Source: CAZALT01 sp964485515
Lineage (GTDB): Bacteria > Actinomycetota > Acidimicrobiia > Acidimicrobiales > Acidimicrobilacustridaceae
DNA length: 19,809 nt
Assembly: GCA_964485515.1 (NCBI GenBank)
Contig: CAZALT010000053.1
Span: 1 to 19,809 of the forward strand
Direction of reading: 5' to 3'
Shown here: in pieces, positions 1 through 8,111 of the stretch
Position numbering within the stretch: the stretch's first letter is position 1
How the letters are laid out: each line of letters starts with the position of its first letter
Notes under the pieces: model-generated
Databases searched by the model: none
What the model was told of the DNA's origin: nothing
The model's input: the letters and a program-made list of their open reading frames with translations, nothing else
Program-made: the position numbers and the translations under genes

Positions 1-842
1 TCAAGTACGACGAGGTGATGAACGAGCAGCGCAAGGTCATCTACAAGCGCCGCGACCAGATCCTCGAGGATGCCGACCTGCGCGAGGAGGCCATCGGCTA
101 CCTGGCCGAAGCGGTCGAGAGCGTCATCGGCACCTACTGCGTGAGCGACCACCCCGACGAGTGGGACCTCGACGGCCTGCTACCCGAGCTCAACGCGCTG
201 TGGCCGACCACGGCCACCGTCGACGAGCTCGCGCAGATGGTCAGCACCGACGATCTCTACGAACGGCTCATGGGCGAGGCGACTGAGTTCTACGAGGGCC
301 GTGAAGAGGCCCTCACCCCGGCGACGATGCGCATCGTCGAACGCACCGTCATGCTTCGCATCATCGACCAGAAGTGGCGTGAGCACCTCTACGAGATGGA
401 CTACCTCCAGGAGGGCATCAACCTCCGGGCCATGGGTCAGAAGGATCCGCTGGTCGAGTGGCAGCGTGAAGGGTTCCAGATGTTCGGCGTGATGATGGAG
501 GGCATCGCCCAGGACTTCGTCAAGTACGTCCTGCACGCAGAGGTCACCGTCACCCAGCAAGACGAAGCACCGTCGGCGATCCGCGACGTGGAGTACACGG
601 CTCCCGCCGATCCGTCCGAGGCCGGTTCTGGCATGGCGGCCGCAGCCAAGCTGCAGGCTGCCGCCGAGGCGGCCGAAGCTGCCGATGGCGGGGGAGGGGG
701 CGTCGCGGCGCCACCCGAGCCGGTCGACGAAGCGCCCAAGGTGCCCGTGGTCAAGAGCGATTGGGACAAGACGCCCCGCAACGCCCCGTGCCCCTGTGGG
801 TCGGGCAAGAAGTTCAAGCAGTGCCACGGCCAGAACGCCTGA
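1..842 (+). CDS. secA: SecA preprotein translocase ATPase, C-terminal part (5' end outside window)
   Basis: This is the last ~280 codons of SecA, the cytosolic ATPase that drives secretory proteins through SecYEG. The frame is open from base 3, before any start codon, and begins with KYDEVMNEQRKVIY, a conserved SecA segment, so the gene is cut by the window edge and is not a short gene. The visible part covers the helical scaffold/wing region (for example MLRIIDQKWREHLYEMDYL, then INLRAMGQKDPLVEW), an Ala/Pro/Gly-rich linker, and a C-terminal SEC-C zinc motif (CPCGSGKKFKQCH) with the C-x-C-x8-C-H ligand pattern that in other SecAs binds zinc and SecB or ribosomes. It ends in TGA 18 bases before prfB, so the two may be co-transcribed. 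Whether this is SecA1 or SecA2 cannot be proven from the fragment, but the SEC-C tail favours the housekeeping SecA1. Confidence 0.97.
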   Translation, partial: KYDEVMNEQRKVIYKRRDQILEDADLREEAIGYLAEAVESVIGTYCVSDHPDEWDLDGLLPELNALWPTTATVDELAQMVSTDDLYERLMGEATEFYEGREEALTPATMRIVERTVMLRIIDQKWREHLYEMDYLQEGINLRAMGQKDPLVEWQREGFQMFGVMMEGIAQDFVKYVLHAEVTVTQQDEAPSAIRDVEYTAPADPSEAGSGMAAAAKLQAAAEAAEAADGGGGGVAAPPEPVDEAPKVPVVKSDWDKTPRNAPCPCGSGKKFKQCHGQNA

Positions 843-860
843 GGGGAGTCCACCACACCG

Positions 861-1979
861 ATGAGGGACTTCTCCGACGACCTCGACGCGCTGCGAAAGC
901 GCCTCGCTGAGGCCCATCAGTACCTGCGCATCGCCGATCTCGAACACGACCGGCCCCAGCTAGAGGTCGAGGCCACGCGCCCCGACCTGTGGGACGACCC
1001 GGACAAGGCGCGCCAGGTCACCGGCGAGCTCGCTGCGCTCACCGACGACCTCGAGCTGTACGCCGGTCTCGAGGGTCGTCTCGACGACGCGGCCACGCTC
1101 TACGAGATGGGCCGCGAGGAAGGCGACGACTCGCTCGAGCCCGAGATCGATGAGCTGCTCGTCTCGCTGGGCAAGGACTTCGCCGAGCTCGAGCTGCGTG
1201 CCCTGTTCACCGGCGAGCACGACGACGCCGACGTGATCTGCGACTTCCAGTCGGGCGAGGGCGGAGCCGATGCCCAGGACTGGGCCAACATGCTGCTTCG
1301 GATGTACCTGCGCTGGGCCGAGCGCCGAGGCTTCGACGTCGAGCTCGACGAGGTCTCGGCGGGCAGCGAAGCCGGCATCTCCTCGGCGACCTTGCTGGTC
1401 AAGGGTCGTCACGCCTACGGCCGCCTCCGCTCCGAGCACGGCGTGCACCGGCTCGTGCGCATGTCGCCGTTCAACGCCCAGGGCAAGCGCCAGACCGCGT
1501 TCGCCGCGGTCAAGGTCACGCCGTTCCTCGACGATCTGCCCGACATCGAGATCGACGAGGCCAAGGAGCTGCGCATCGACACGTACCGCTCGTCGGGTGC
1601 CGGCGGTCAGCACGTCAACGTGACCGACTCCGCGGTGCGCATCACGCACCTCCCGACCGGCACGGTCGTGTCGTGCCAGAACGAGCGCAGCCAGCACCAG
1701 AACAAGGACCGCGCCATGGCCTACCTCAAGGCCAAGCTGGCCGAGCTCCAGCGCCAGGAACGTCAGGCCGAGCTCGACGCCATCCGTGGCGTGCAGCACT
1801 CGGTGGGCTTCGGCAGCCAGATCCGCAGCTACGTGCTGCAGCCGTACCAGATGGTCAAGGACCTCCGCACGGGCTACGAGACCGGCCAGGTCGACAACGT
1901 CCTCGACGGCGACCTCGACGCCTTCATGGAGGCCTACCTCCGCTGGGAACGAGAGGGCGCCAGCCCGGCAGGGGAGTAG
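861..1979 (+). CDS. prfB: Peptide chain release factor 2 (RF2)
   Basis: RF2 recognises UGA and UAA stop codons in the ribosomal A site and triggers peptide release. The 372-aa product has the normal family length. The tripeptide anticodon is S202-P203-F204 (RMSPFNAQGKRQT), which marks RF2 and not RF1, and the peptidyl-hydrolysis loop carries G248-G249-Q250 within SSGAGGQHVN. The N-terminal ~100 residues are the usual acidic helical domain. The ATG at 861 follows a purine-rich GAGGGGAG (840-847) about 13 bases upstream. The N-terminus reads straight through with no in-frame UGA, so the autoregulatory +1 frameshift of E. coli prfB is absent. The gene starts 18 bases after secA. Confidence 0.97.
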   Translation: MRDFSDDLDALRKRLAEAHQYLRIADLEHDRPQLEVEATRPDLWDDPDKARQVTGELAALTDDLELYAGLEGRLDDAATLYEMGREEGDDSLEPEIDELLVSLGKDFAELELRALFTGEHDDADVICDFQSGEGGADAQDWANMLLRMYLRWAERRGFDVELDEVSAGSEAGISSATLLVKGRHAYGRLRSEHGVHRLVRMSPFNAQGKRQTAFAAVKVTPFLDDLPDIEIDEAKELRIDTYRSSGAGGQHVNVTDSAVRITHLPTGTVVSCQNERSQHQNKDRAMAYLKAKLAELQRQERQAELDAIRGVQHSVGFGSQIRSYVLQPYQMVKDLRTGYETGQVDNVLDGDLDAFMEAYLRWEREGASPAGE

Positions 1980-2273
1980 GCCTGATGCGCCAGCCCTCGA
2001 GAACCTCGACGGTGCGACGGTGCTTGCCACCTCATCGTCGGGGTATGGGACCGTCGGCTCCACAGCAGCGTCCGAGCCGAGAACCTCGCGGTGGCACCGA
2101 ACGTCGTGTTGTAGTTCCGGCGAGAGGTGGGCCGGCCGTGGCTCGACGCGTGTCATGCCACCACTTCGTATGGAGCGGCGGGTACGGTCACTGGGCCGTT
2201 CGGCCTTGGCGCGTCTCCGCTCGGGAGTGCGATTGGCCAGACCCCCACCCAGGACTTGTAACGTAACTGCAAC
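1980..2273. other. prfB-ftsE intergenic region, no gene seen
   Basis: These 294 bases hold no convincing coding frame; the frames that cross them have no recognisable family sequence. They contain an 11-bp direct repeat CGAGAACCTCG at 1998-2008 and 2078-2088 and a partial duplication of GACGGTGC near 2008-2023. No clear terminator with a T-tract was found after prfB. The right end carries the candidate ftsE promoter. Confidence 0.6.
2259..2264 (+). promoter_or_regulatory. Candidate -10 element of a near-leaderless ftsE promoter
   Basis: TAACGT (TANNNT form) ends 9 bases before the ftsE ATG, which would place the transcription start about at or just before the start codon. No Shine-Dalgarno sequence lies between it and the ATG. 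A TTGGCC at 2233-2238 could be a weak -35, but its 20-base spacing is long. The site follows a 294-base gap, where a new promoter is expected. Assigned by pattern only. Confidence 0.5.
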
Positions 2274-2951
2274 ATGATTCGACTCGAGAACGTCTCCAAG
2301 ACCTACAAGGGCGACATCGCCGCCCTTCGTGACGCGTCCATCGAGATCCAGAAGGGCGAGTTCGTCTTCTTCGTGGGCGCATCCGGCTCCGGCAAGTCCA
2401 CCTTCATCCGGTTGCTCAACCGGGAGGAGACTCCCGAGTCCGGCACCATCTGGGTGGCGGGCAAGGACATCGGGCAGCTCTCGCACTGGAAGGTGCCGTT
2501 CTTGCGCCGCAACATCGGCTGCGTCTTCCAGGACTTCAAGCTGCTCTCCAACAAGACCGTGTTCGAGAACGTCGCGTTCGCTCTCGAGGTCATCGGCCGG
2601 CCCCGCAACGTGGTCAAGACCCAGGTGCCGGCCATCCTCGAGCTGGTCGGGTTGGGCAACAAGGCCGATCGCCTGCCCTCCGAGCTGTCCGGCGGCGAGC
2701 AGCAGCGCGTCTCCATCGCCCGGGCCTTCGTCAACCGTCCGCTGATCCTCCTGGCCGACGAACCCACCGGCAACCTCGACCCGGCCACCTCCGTCGGCAT
2801 CATGCGGTTGCTCGACCGCATCAACAAGACCGGCACCACTGTCGTCATGGCCACCCACGACCGAGGCATCGTCGACACCATGCGCCGCCGCGTGGTCGAG
2901 CTCGACCGAGGATCCATCGTCCGCGACCAGGTTCGCGGCGTCTACGAGTAA
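2274..2951 (+). CDS. ftsE: Cell division ATP-binding protein FtsE
   Basis: FtsE is the ABC-type ATPase of the FtsEX complex, which sits at the division septum and passes conformational change through FtsX to a periplasmic or extracellular peptidoglycan hydrolase. The 225-aa product has every ABC motif: Walker A GASGSGKST with K41, Q-loop Q86 in VFQDFKLL, signature LSGGEQQR at 138-145, Walker B LILLADEP with D162-E163, and switch H195 in MATHD. Length and motif order match FtsE, and ftsX follows 22 bases later. The start is ATG with no visible ribosome-binding site, which fits the candidate near-leaderless promoter just upstream. Confidence 0.97.
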   Translation: MIRLENVSKTYKGDIAALRDASIEIQKGEFVFFVGASGSGKSTFIRLLNREETPESGTIWVAGKDIGQLSHWKVPFLRRNIGCVFQDFKLLSNKTVFENVAFALEVIGRPRNVVKTQVPAILELVGLGNKADRLPSELSGGEQQRVSIARAFVNRPLILLADEPTGNLDPATSVGIMRLLDRINKTGTTVVMATHDRGIVDTMRRRVVELDRGSIVRDQVRGVYE

Positions 2952-2973
2952 GCCCCGAGACCGGAAAGAACCC

Positions 2974-3876
2974 ATGGCCATCAAAGCCGATTACGTCGCA
3001 CGCGAGACCGCGTCGAACCTCGGGCGCAACATCACCATCACCATCGCCTCGGTCCTCACCATCACGGTGTCGCTCGCGCTCGTGGGCTTCTCGCTCATGT
3101 TGCGATCTGCGGTGGAGAACGCCACCCAGCGTTGGCAGGGCGGCATCGAGTTCGTCGTGTTCCTCAACCCCGATGCCACGCCGGAGCAGATCGCCAGCGT
3201 CCGCACCGACCTCGACGAAAGCCCCGACGTCGACGGCGTGACCTTCATCGATCAGCAAGGGGCCTACGAGGAGTTCAAGACCCTGTTCGCCGACTCGCCC
3301 GAGATGATCGACACCGTCTCGCCGGAGATCCTCCCGCCGTCGTTCCGCGTGGTGCCCCGGCAGAAGGACGCCAAGTTCATCGAGGAGCTCGCCCGGCAGT
3401 ACGAGGGCAAGGCAGGTGTCCGCGAGGTGATCCTCGCCTCGGAGACCATTCGTGTCGTGCAGAAGTTCTCCGGCTGGGTCACCAGCATGGTGCTGCTCGT
3501 CGCGGGGGCGCTGCTCATCGCGGCCACCCTGCTCATCGTCAACACGATCCGCATGGCGATGTACGCGAGGCGGCGGGAGATCGAGGTGATGAAGCTGGTG
3601 GGCGCCACCAACTGGTTCATCCGCTTGCCGTTCATGCTCGAAGGGCTGGTCCAAGGCGTCATGGGCTCGGCCCTGGCCATCCTCGTGATGTTCATCGGGT
3701 GGCCGCTGTTCACCGATTCCCTGCCCGTGGACCGCTCCGGCGGGTTCCCGATGCTGAGCGGCTTCACCGTGTCGAGCTTCGAGACCTTCGCGATCTACGG
3801 CCTGGTGGGCGTGGTCGGATGTGGAATCGGGGCTATCGGTGCCGGGGTCGCAGTCACTAGGTTCTTGGACGTCTGA
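2974..3876 (+). CDS. ftsX: Cell division protein FtsX (membrane subunit)
   Basis: FtsX is the integral membrane partner of FtsE. The 300-aa product has the family layout: a short cytoplasmic N-terminus, TM1 at about 19-42, a large extracytoplasmic domain at about 45-160 that in the family contacts the cell-wall hydrolase or its activator, and then TM2 (168-192), TM3 (220-245) and TM4 (270-297). The stretch RRREIEVMKLVGATNWFIR after TM2 is a conserved FtsX/ABC3 permease segment. The ATG is preceded by GGAAAG. It lies 22 bases after ftsE and 39 bases before the M23 peptidase gene. A weak inverted repeat GGACGT/ACGTCC (3867-3872 and 3885-3890) straddles the stop codon. Confidence 0.96.
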   Translation: MAIKADYVARETASNLGRNITITIASVLTITVSLALVGFSLMLRSAVENATQRWQGGIEFVVFLNPDATPEQIASVRTDLDESPDVDGVTFIDQQGAYEEFKTLFADSPEMIDTVSPEILPPSFRVVPRQKDAKFIEELARQYEGKAGVREVILASETIRVVQKFSGWVTSMVLLVAGALLIAATLLIVNTIRMAMYARRREIEVMKLVGATNWFIRLPFMLEGLVQGVMGSALAILVMFIGWPLFTDSLPVDRSGGFPMLSGFTVSSFETFAIYGLVGVVGCGIGAIGAGVAVTRFLDV

Positions 3877-3915
3877 GGACATTCACGTCCGCGGAGCTCA
3901 GGTCGGGCGGCAGCT

Positions 3916-5184
3916 GTGCCGATGAAGTCCGGGGGAAGTGCCATCAGGTCCCAGGTTCACCGGAGGTCCGCACCCTTGCGGGATCGGAGTCGACGCATCA
4001 TCGCCACGGGCCTCGTCGCCCTGTGCGTCGTCGGCGTCGGCGCCCGCGCCGACGCCCAAGGTCCGTCGACGGCACGTTCTGACTACGAGCAACTGCTCCA
4101 CGAGGAGCAGGAACGCCGCGACGAGCAGAAGGCCGCCGAGATCGAGGCGTTCGACCTCGCCGTGCAGGTCCAGGACCTCGATGCCCGCATCGTGGTGGTC
4201 CAAGCCGAGCTCGACGCGGCCGAGGCGGCCCTCACCGCGCAGCAGGCCGAGGTGGTCGCCGCCGACGCTCGGGTCGACGAGGCCCAACGCATCCTCGACC
4301 GTGAGGAGCAGCGGCTTCGAGACCAGGCGATAGCGGCCTACATGGGTGGAGGGTCGACCCCCGTCGGCAACCTGCTCGTCGCGATCGACGATCCTGGTGG
4401 CATCGACGACCTCGGGAAGGGGCGGGTGTACGCCGCGGTGGTGGTTGCCGACCGCCGCCAGGTCATCGCCCGGGTCGCTCAAGCCCGCGAGGCACTCGAG
4501 CTTGAGCGCTCCCAGTCCGACGAGGCTCGACGCTCCCTCCAGACGGTGCGGGACAAGGTCGCCGCGACCCGGAGCAACCTCGAGCTCCAGCGTGGCGCTC
4601 GAGCGACCGCACAGGTCGAGGCGCAGCACGCGTCAGAGGTCGCTCGATGGCTGGCCACCGAGACCGAGGGTCGCCGTCGTGAGGCCGAGACGAGGTTCGC
4701 CGCGGAGGTCGTCACGTCCGACTCGATCCGCGATCGTCTCGCTTCGAGGCAGCGCGACCAGTTCCCTGCGCTCGACACCTACGGCATCTTCTTGAACCCC
4801 ATCAAGAACGCTCCGGTCGTGTCGTCCTACGGCATGCGGCTCCACCCGATCCTCGGGTACGACAAGATGCACATGGGTCTCGACATCGACGGTCGCATGG
4901 GAGATCCCATGCGTGCCTCCGAGGCCGGAGTCGTCGTGCTCGCCGCCGAGCAGGGCGGCTACGGAAACACGATTGTGATCGACCACGGCAACCAGCTCGC
5001 CACCCTCTACGGCCACATGAGCCGCCTCGACGTGGGCGAAGGCGATGTCGTGACACGAGGCCAGGTGATCGGCCTGGTCGGCAGCACGGGGCAGTCCACC
5101 GGTCCGCACTGTCACTGGGAGGTCCGCGTCCTGGGCCTGCCCGTCGACGGCAGGCCGTACCTCGACCCGACGCCGGAGCCGTGA
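3916..5184 (+). CDS. Secreted coiled-coil M23 (LytM) peptidase, probable FtsEX partner
   Basis: This is a predicted exported peptidoglycan endopeptidase or amidase activator of the EnvC/PcsB-like arrangement. Residues 1-48 hold basic residues, a hydrophobic stretch (IIATGLVALCVVGVGA) and a likely signal-peptidase site after ADA. Residues ~50-270 are rich in Glu, Arg, Ala and Leu in heptad-like order, so probably a long coiled coil. The LytM/M23 domain spans ~295-415. Zinc and catalytic positions are present: H319 and D323 (HMGLD), H367 (YGHMS), and H398 and H400 (HCHWEV). Unlike E. coli EnvC, whose LytM domain is degenerate, this one looks catalytically complete. The start is GTG 3916 or ATG 3922, with no strong ribosome-binding site to decide. 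Direct linkage to ftsEX supports recruitment by FtsX. Confidence 0.9.
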   Translation: MPMKSGGSAIRSQVHRRSAPLRDRSRRIIATGLVALCVVGVGARADAQGPSTARSDYEQLLHEEQERRDEQKAAEIEAFDLAVQVQDLDARIVVVQAELDAAEAALTAQQAEVVAADARVDEAQRILDREEQRLRDQAIAAYMGGGSTPVGNLLVAIDDPGGIDDLGKGRVYAAVVVADRRQVIARVAQAREALELERSQSDEARRSLQTVRDKVAATRSNLELQRGARATAQVEAQHASEVARWLATETEGRRREAETRFAAEVVTSDSIRDRLASRQRDQFPALDTYGIFLNPIKNAPVVSSYGMRLHPILGYDKMHMGLDIDGRMGDPMRASEAGVVVLAAEQGGYGNTIVIDHGNQLATLYGHMSRLDVGEGDVVTRGQVIGLVGSTGQSTGPHCHWEVRVLGLPVDGRPYLDPTPEP

Positions 5185-5224
5185 CGGCCGCTCAACCGGG
5201 ACGGGTGGCCGTCGCACGGGGGCG

Positions 5225-6265
5225 ATGAGGCAGACTGTCCCGATGGAGCAGTCGGAGTCGGATCTCGACGGGGGTGCCCGGCCCGCCGCCGTTGCACGCT
5301 CGACCACGTCGATCGCCGGCGCAGGACGCGGGGTCGACGTCACCGTGGTCACCCCAGACCTCACCCGGGCCATCGTGCCGTACCTCGCCGCCGCTCCCGA
5401 GCTGACCCACGCCGTGGGTCATGCAACGCACGTCGCGCTCGGGGCCGTGCTGCTCGTGACCGAGGGGGTCACGTCCGCCGTGCGCGAGGCACGAGGTGAC
5501 CAAGCCACGACAGAGCCCGACGGTCCGTCGTCGGCGGTCGTGGCACGACGCGTCGCGGTCGGAGCCGCGTTCGACGCCCAGCGCCGTGCCGGGGCCGTCA
5601 CCGACGCCACGGCGAAGGTCGTCGGTCCGACCGTGAGCTGGATCGCCTCCAGCCCCCTGCTCTCGCCCGCTCGGCGCTTCGTCGGCGATCGGGTCGAGCG
5701 CGCCTACGAAGCTGGTCTGGCCGAGGAGACCACGGCGCGCGACCTTGCGGCACGAACCGCCGAGTCCTCGGCCACGCTCGGGGTGCCGATGGTGCTCGAC
5801 CACCTCGACCTGGGTGGCGTCGTCCCGGTCGTGCTCGACCAGATCGACCTCGGACCCGTCGTGCAGGATGTCATCGCCCAGCTCGACATGGAGCAGCTGG
5901 TCGGGGGCGTGATGGACGACCTCAACCTGGCTCCAATCGTCGACAAGGTCATCGGCGAGCTCGACATGGGCGCCATCGTCACCAGCGTCCTCTCCGAGCT
6001 CGACCTCAAGCCGATCATCGAGCAGGTGCTCGCCGACATCGACATCAACGCGATCGTCGGCCAGCTCGAGGTCGGCAGCGTGGTCCTCGACGTCACGGGG
6101 GGCATGAGCTCGGAGATCCTGGGTCAGATCCGCAACCGTGGTGCTGACGGGGACGCCCTCGTCGAGGTCATCATCGGCAAGGTCTTCCGTCGCAAGCGGC
6201 AGCTCCCTCCGGTTGCCTTCCCGGACTACGAGGCCTCGCTCGAGGCCGAGGAGGCGTTGGCGTGA
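5225..6265 (+). CDS. 346-aa protein with seven 13-residue repeats, unknown function
   Basis: I do not recognise a named family. Residues ~20-190 are Ala/Val/Thr-rich with no clear TM helix and may be helical. Residues 195-285 are seven back-to-back 13-residue units of the form D-h-x-x-[VI]-V-x-x-V-[LI]-x-x-[LI], for example DLGPVVQDVIAQL, DMGAIVTSVLSEL and DLKPIIEQVLADI. A more ordinary tail follows, with MSSEILGQIRNRGADGDALVE and a basic RRKR near 320. The GTG start of the next gene (RDD) overlaps its stop by 4 bases, so the two are translationally coupled. From memory, some actinobacterial RDD proteins carry comparable Asp/Val/Leu repeat segments in one chain, which would make this a split version. 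Start is ATG 5225, with ATG 5243 as an alternative. Confidence 0.85.
   Translation: MRQTVPMEQSESDLDGGARPAAVARSTTSIAGAGRGVDVTVVTPDLTRAIVPYLAAAPELTHAVGHATHVALGAVLLVTEGVTSAVREARGDQATTEPDGPSSAVVARRVAVGAAFDAQRRAGAVTDATAKVVGPTVSWIASSPLLSPARRFVGDRVERAYEAGLAEETTARDLAARTAESSATLGVPMVLDHLDLGGVVPVVLDQIDLGPVVQDVIAQLDMEQLVGGVMDDLNLAPIVDKVIGELDMGAIVTSVLSELDLKPIIEQVLADIDINAIVGQLEVGSVVLDVTGGMSSEILGQIRNRGADGDALVEVIIGKVFRRKRQLPPVAFPDYEASLEAEEALA
5807..6079 (+). repeat. Seven-copy 39-bp (13-codon) coding repeat
   Basis: The unit boundaries fall exactly every 39 bases with no insertion through seven units (residues 195-207, 208-220, 221-233, 234-246, 247-259, 260-272 and 273-285). The seventh unit degrades at its end. 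Position 1 is Asp in six units and Asn in one. The DNA copies have diverged strongly while the residue pattern is kept, which indicates selection on the protein and not recent DNA slippage. Confidence 0.85.
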
Positions 6266-6846
6266 CCGCGGCGGGCGTCCCGACTGCTCCGCTTCCCCCC
6301 GAGCGGTCCCGCAGCCTTCGGAAGCGCTTCCAGCAGCTCGCCCCCGAAGCCATCGCGCTCCGGGGTCGTCGTGCCGGCATCGTGAGCCGGGGCATCGCGT
6401 GGGTGATCGACTGGGGAATCATCTTCGCCGGCTATCCGATCCTGGTGTGGATCTATGGGGCGATCATCGCCCTCATCCACTTCACGACGCCCACCTACCC
6501 CGAGCTCCCCGATTGGGCCGAGGTGGCGCTTCCCCTCACGTGGAACTGGCTCTACTTCACCTCCTCGTGGGTCATGACCGGCCGCACGGTGGGGATGACG
6601 CTCATGGGCCTCAGGGTCGTGTCGCGCTCGAAGGTCCACGTCGGCATCGTCCGGGCCAACATCCGCTACGTGGCGATGGTGTCGACCATGCTCTGGATCG
6701 GTCCGGTGTGGCTGGCGTTTAGCTCGTCGAGGCTCGCCATCCACGATCGGTTGGCCCGGACGCAGGTCATCCACGACGGGGCGAAGCGCCAGAGCCTGGC
6801 CGTCTCGTCGGTCGACGACGACGGCTCACCTGCATCCACCGGCTGA
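6262..6846 (+). CDS. RDD-family membrane protein
   Basis: The 194-aa product matches the RDD family, small membrane proteins whose roles are mostly unknown (some members affect cation transport). Conserved features are R43 and D50 in the first TM (SRGIAWVIDWGI), the family motif GRTVGMTLMGLRVV at about 107-120, and a late HDRLARTQVI with D162. Hydrophobic segments lie at about 44-74, 85-105 and 133-154, and both termini are hydrophilic. The GTG start shares a GTGA overlap with the stop of the 13-residue-repeat gene, so the two proteins are probably made in fixed ratio and may act together. It ends 26 bases before the AI-2E-family gene. Confidence 0.9.
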   Translation: MTAAGVPTAPLPPERSRSLRKRFQQLAPEAIALRGRRAGIVSRGIAWVIDWGIIFAGYPILVWIYGAIIALIHFTTPTYPELPDWAEVALPLTWNWLYFTSSWVMTGRTVGMTLMGLRVVSRSKVHVGIVRANIRYVAMVSTMLWIGPVWLAFSSSRLAIHDRLARTQVIHDGAKRQSLAVSSVDDDGSPASTG

Positions 6847-6872
6847 CCTCCGGCGCATGGCACGTTGGGGCC

Positions 6873-8108
6873 GTGTCAGACGACGGAGCCCCGGTTGACG
6901 ACCCTCGCGCTGGTGCGCCCGATCGTTCCGAGCCGCAGAGCCGGTCCGATGAGGTGGCGCTCCGCGACCAGATGCCGCGTTGGGTGCCTCGGGCCATCCT
7001 GCTGTTCCTCGTCGGGTTGGCGTTGCTGTCGGTCATCGAGTGGACGATCAACCGCCTCCAGGGACTGCTCCTCGACCTCTTCGTGGCGCTCTTCTTGTCG
7101 TTCGCGCTCGAGCCGGCCGTCAACTGGCTTCAGAAGCACGGCTGGCGGCGAGGAGCAGCCACCGCCGTGTCGTTCCTGGGGCTCTTCTTGTTCTGCGTGG
7201 TCTTCCTGACCGCCATCGGTGCGGTGGTCGTCGATCAGACCCAGCAGTTCATCGATCAGGCTCCCGAGTACTCCGAGAACGTGGCGAACGAGATCAACGA
7301 CCGGCTCGGCACCGAGATCTCGGTCGACGAGCTGCAGAAGGAGCTCACCCGCGAGGACGGCCCGGTGCGCGGGTTCGCCACGAACCTGGCCGGCAACGCG
7401 GCAAGCGTCGGCATGAGCGCGCTGAGCGTGCTGTTCCGGCTCCTCACCATCGGTCTCTTCACCTTCTACCTCGTGGCCGATGGCCCGAAGTTCCGTCGGT
7501 CGGTGTGCTCGTACCTCCCGGCTCGGCGCCAGGAGCGCGTCCTCGAGACGTGGGAGATCGCCATCGACAAGACCGGCGGCTACCTCTACTCCCGGAGCTT
7601 CCTCGCCGTCTTCTCGACGGCCTTCCACTGGGTGGCCTTCGAGATGATCGGCCTGCCGTACTCGATCGCGTTGGCGCTGTTCGTCGGCCTCGTGTCGCAG
7701 TTCGTGCCCACGATCGGCACCTACATCGCCGGTGCGCTGCCCGTGCTGGTCGCGCTCGCCCAGGACCCGATCAAGGCGCTGTGGGTGCTGGGCATCGTGG
7801 TCGTCTACCAGCAGATCGAGAACTACGGTCTGGCGCCTCGCGTCACGGCCCGGACCATGGCACTGCACCCGGCAGTCGCCTTCGGCACCGTCATCGCCGG
7901 AGCGGCGCTGTTCGGGGGTGTCGGGGCGCTGCTCGCGCTACCCGCCGCAGCGGTGTTCCAGGCGCTCGGGTCCACCTACATCGCTCGACACGACGTCGTC
8001 GACTCCGACATGACGACGATGCCCCAACGTCAGAAACGGCAGCGATCGTGGTTGACTGGACGGACGAAGACGGACCCGTCGCCTGGCGGGACCACTACGG
8101 AGGAGTAG
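6873..8108 (+). CDS. AI-2E/PerM-family transporter-like membrane protein
   Basis: The 411-aa product is a polytopic membrane protein of the AI-2E transporter (PerM/UPF0118) family. After ~35 hydrophilic residues come two close TM helices, a long extracellular stretch (~125-175, with EYSENVANEINDRLGTEISVDELQ, acidic and helical) and a block of further TM helices that includes the family segment GLVSQFVPTIGTYIAGALPVLVAL and then VVVYQQIENYGLAPRV. The C-terminus is hydrophilic. Members export small molecules or act as Na+/H+ antiporters, so the autoinducer-2 name should not be taken as function. The start is GTG 6873, 26 bases after the RDD gene, with only a weak GGGG upstream. Its stop lies within the ribosome-binding site of the next gene. 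Confidence 0.92.
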   Translation: MSDDGAPVDDPRAGAPDRSEPQSRSDEVALRDQMPRWVPRAILLFLVGLALLSVIEWTINRLQGLLLDLFVALFLSFALEPAVNWLQKHGWRRGAATAVSFLGLFLFCVVFLTAIGAVVVDQTQQFIDQAPEYSENVANEINDRLGTEISVDELQKELTREDGPVRGFATNLAGNAASVGMSALSVLFRLLTIGLFTFYLVADGPKFRRSVCSYLPARRQERVLETWEIAIDKTGGYLYSRSFLAVFSTAFHWVAFEMIGLPYSIALALFVGLVSQFVPTIGTYIAGALPVLVALAQDPIKALWVLGIVVVYQQIENYGLAPRVTARTMALHPAVAFGTVIAGAALFGGVGALLALPAAAVFQALGSTYIARHDVVDSDMTTMPQRQKRQRSWLTGRTKTDPSPGGTTTEE

Positions 8109-8111
8109 TCC

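Noticed and set aside
1980..2273. Possible RNA gene or smpB remnant between prfB and ftsE
   Set aside because: No tRNA-like cloverleaf, no conserved tmRNA or SmpB sequence, and only an 11-bp direct repeat was found.
960..2984. 674-aa open frame on the - strand across prfB and ftsE
   Set aside because: It is antisense to two clearly recognised genes, is Val/Leu/Asp/Gly-rich shadow sequence typical of high-GC DNA, and shows no family motif.
3867..3890. Hairpin GGACGT/ACGTCC around the ftsX stop as a terminator
   Set aside because: A 6-bp stem with a 12-base loop and no T-tract is weak, and the M23 gene follows 39 bases later in an operon-like arrangement.
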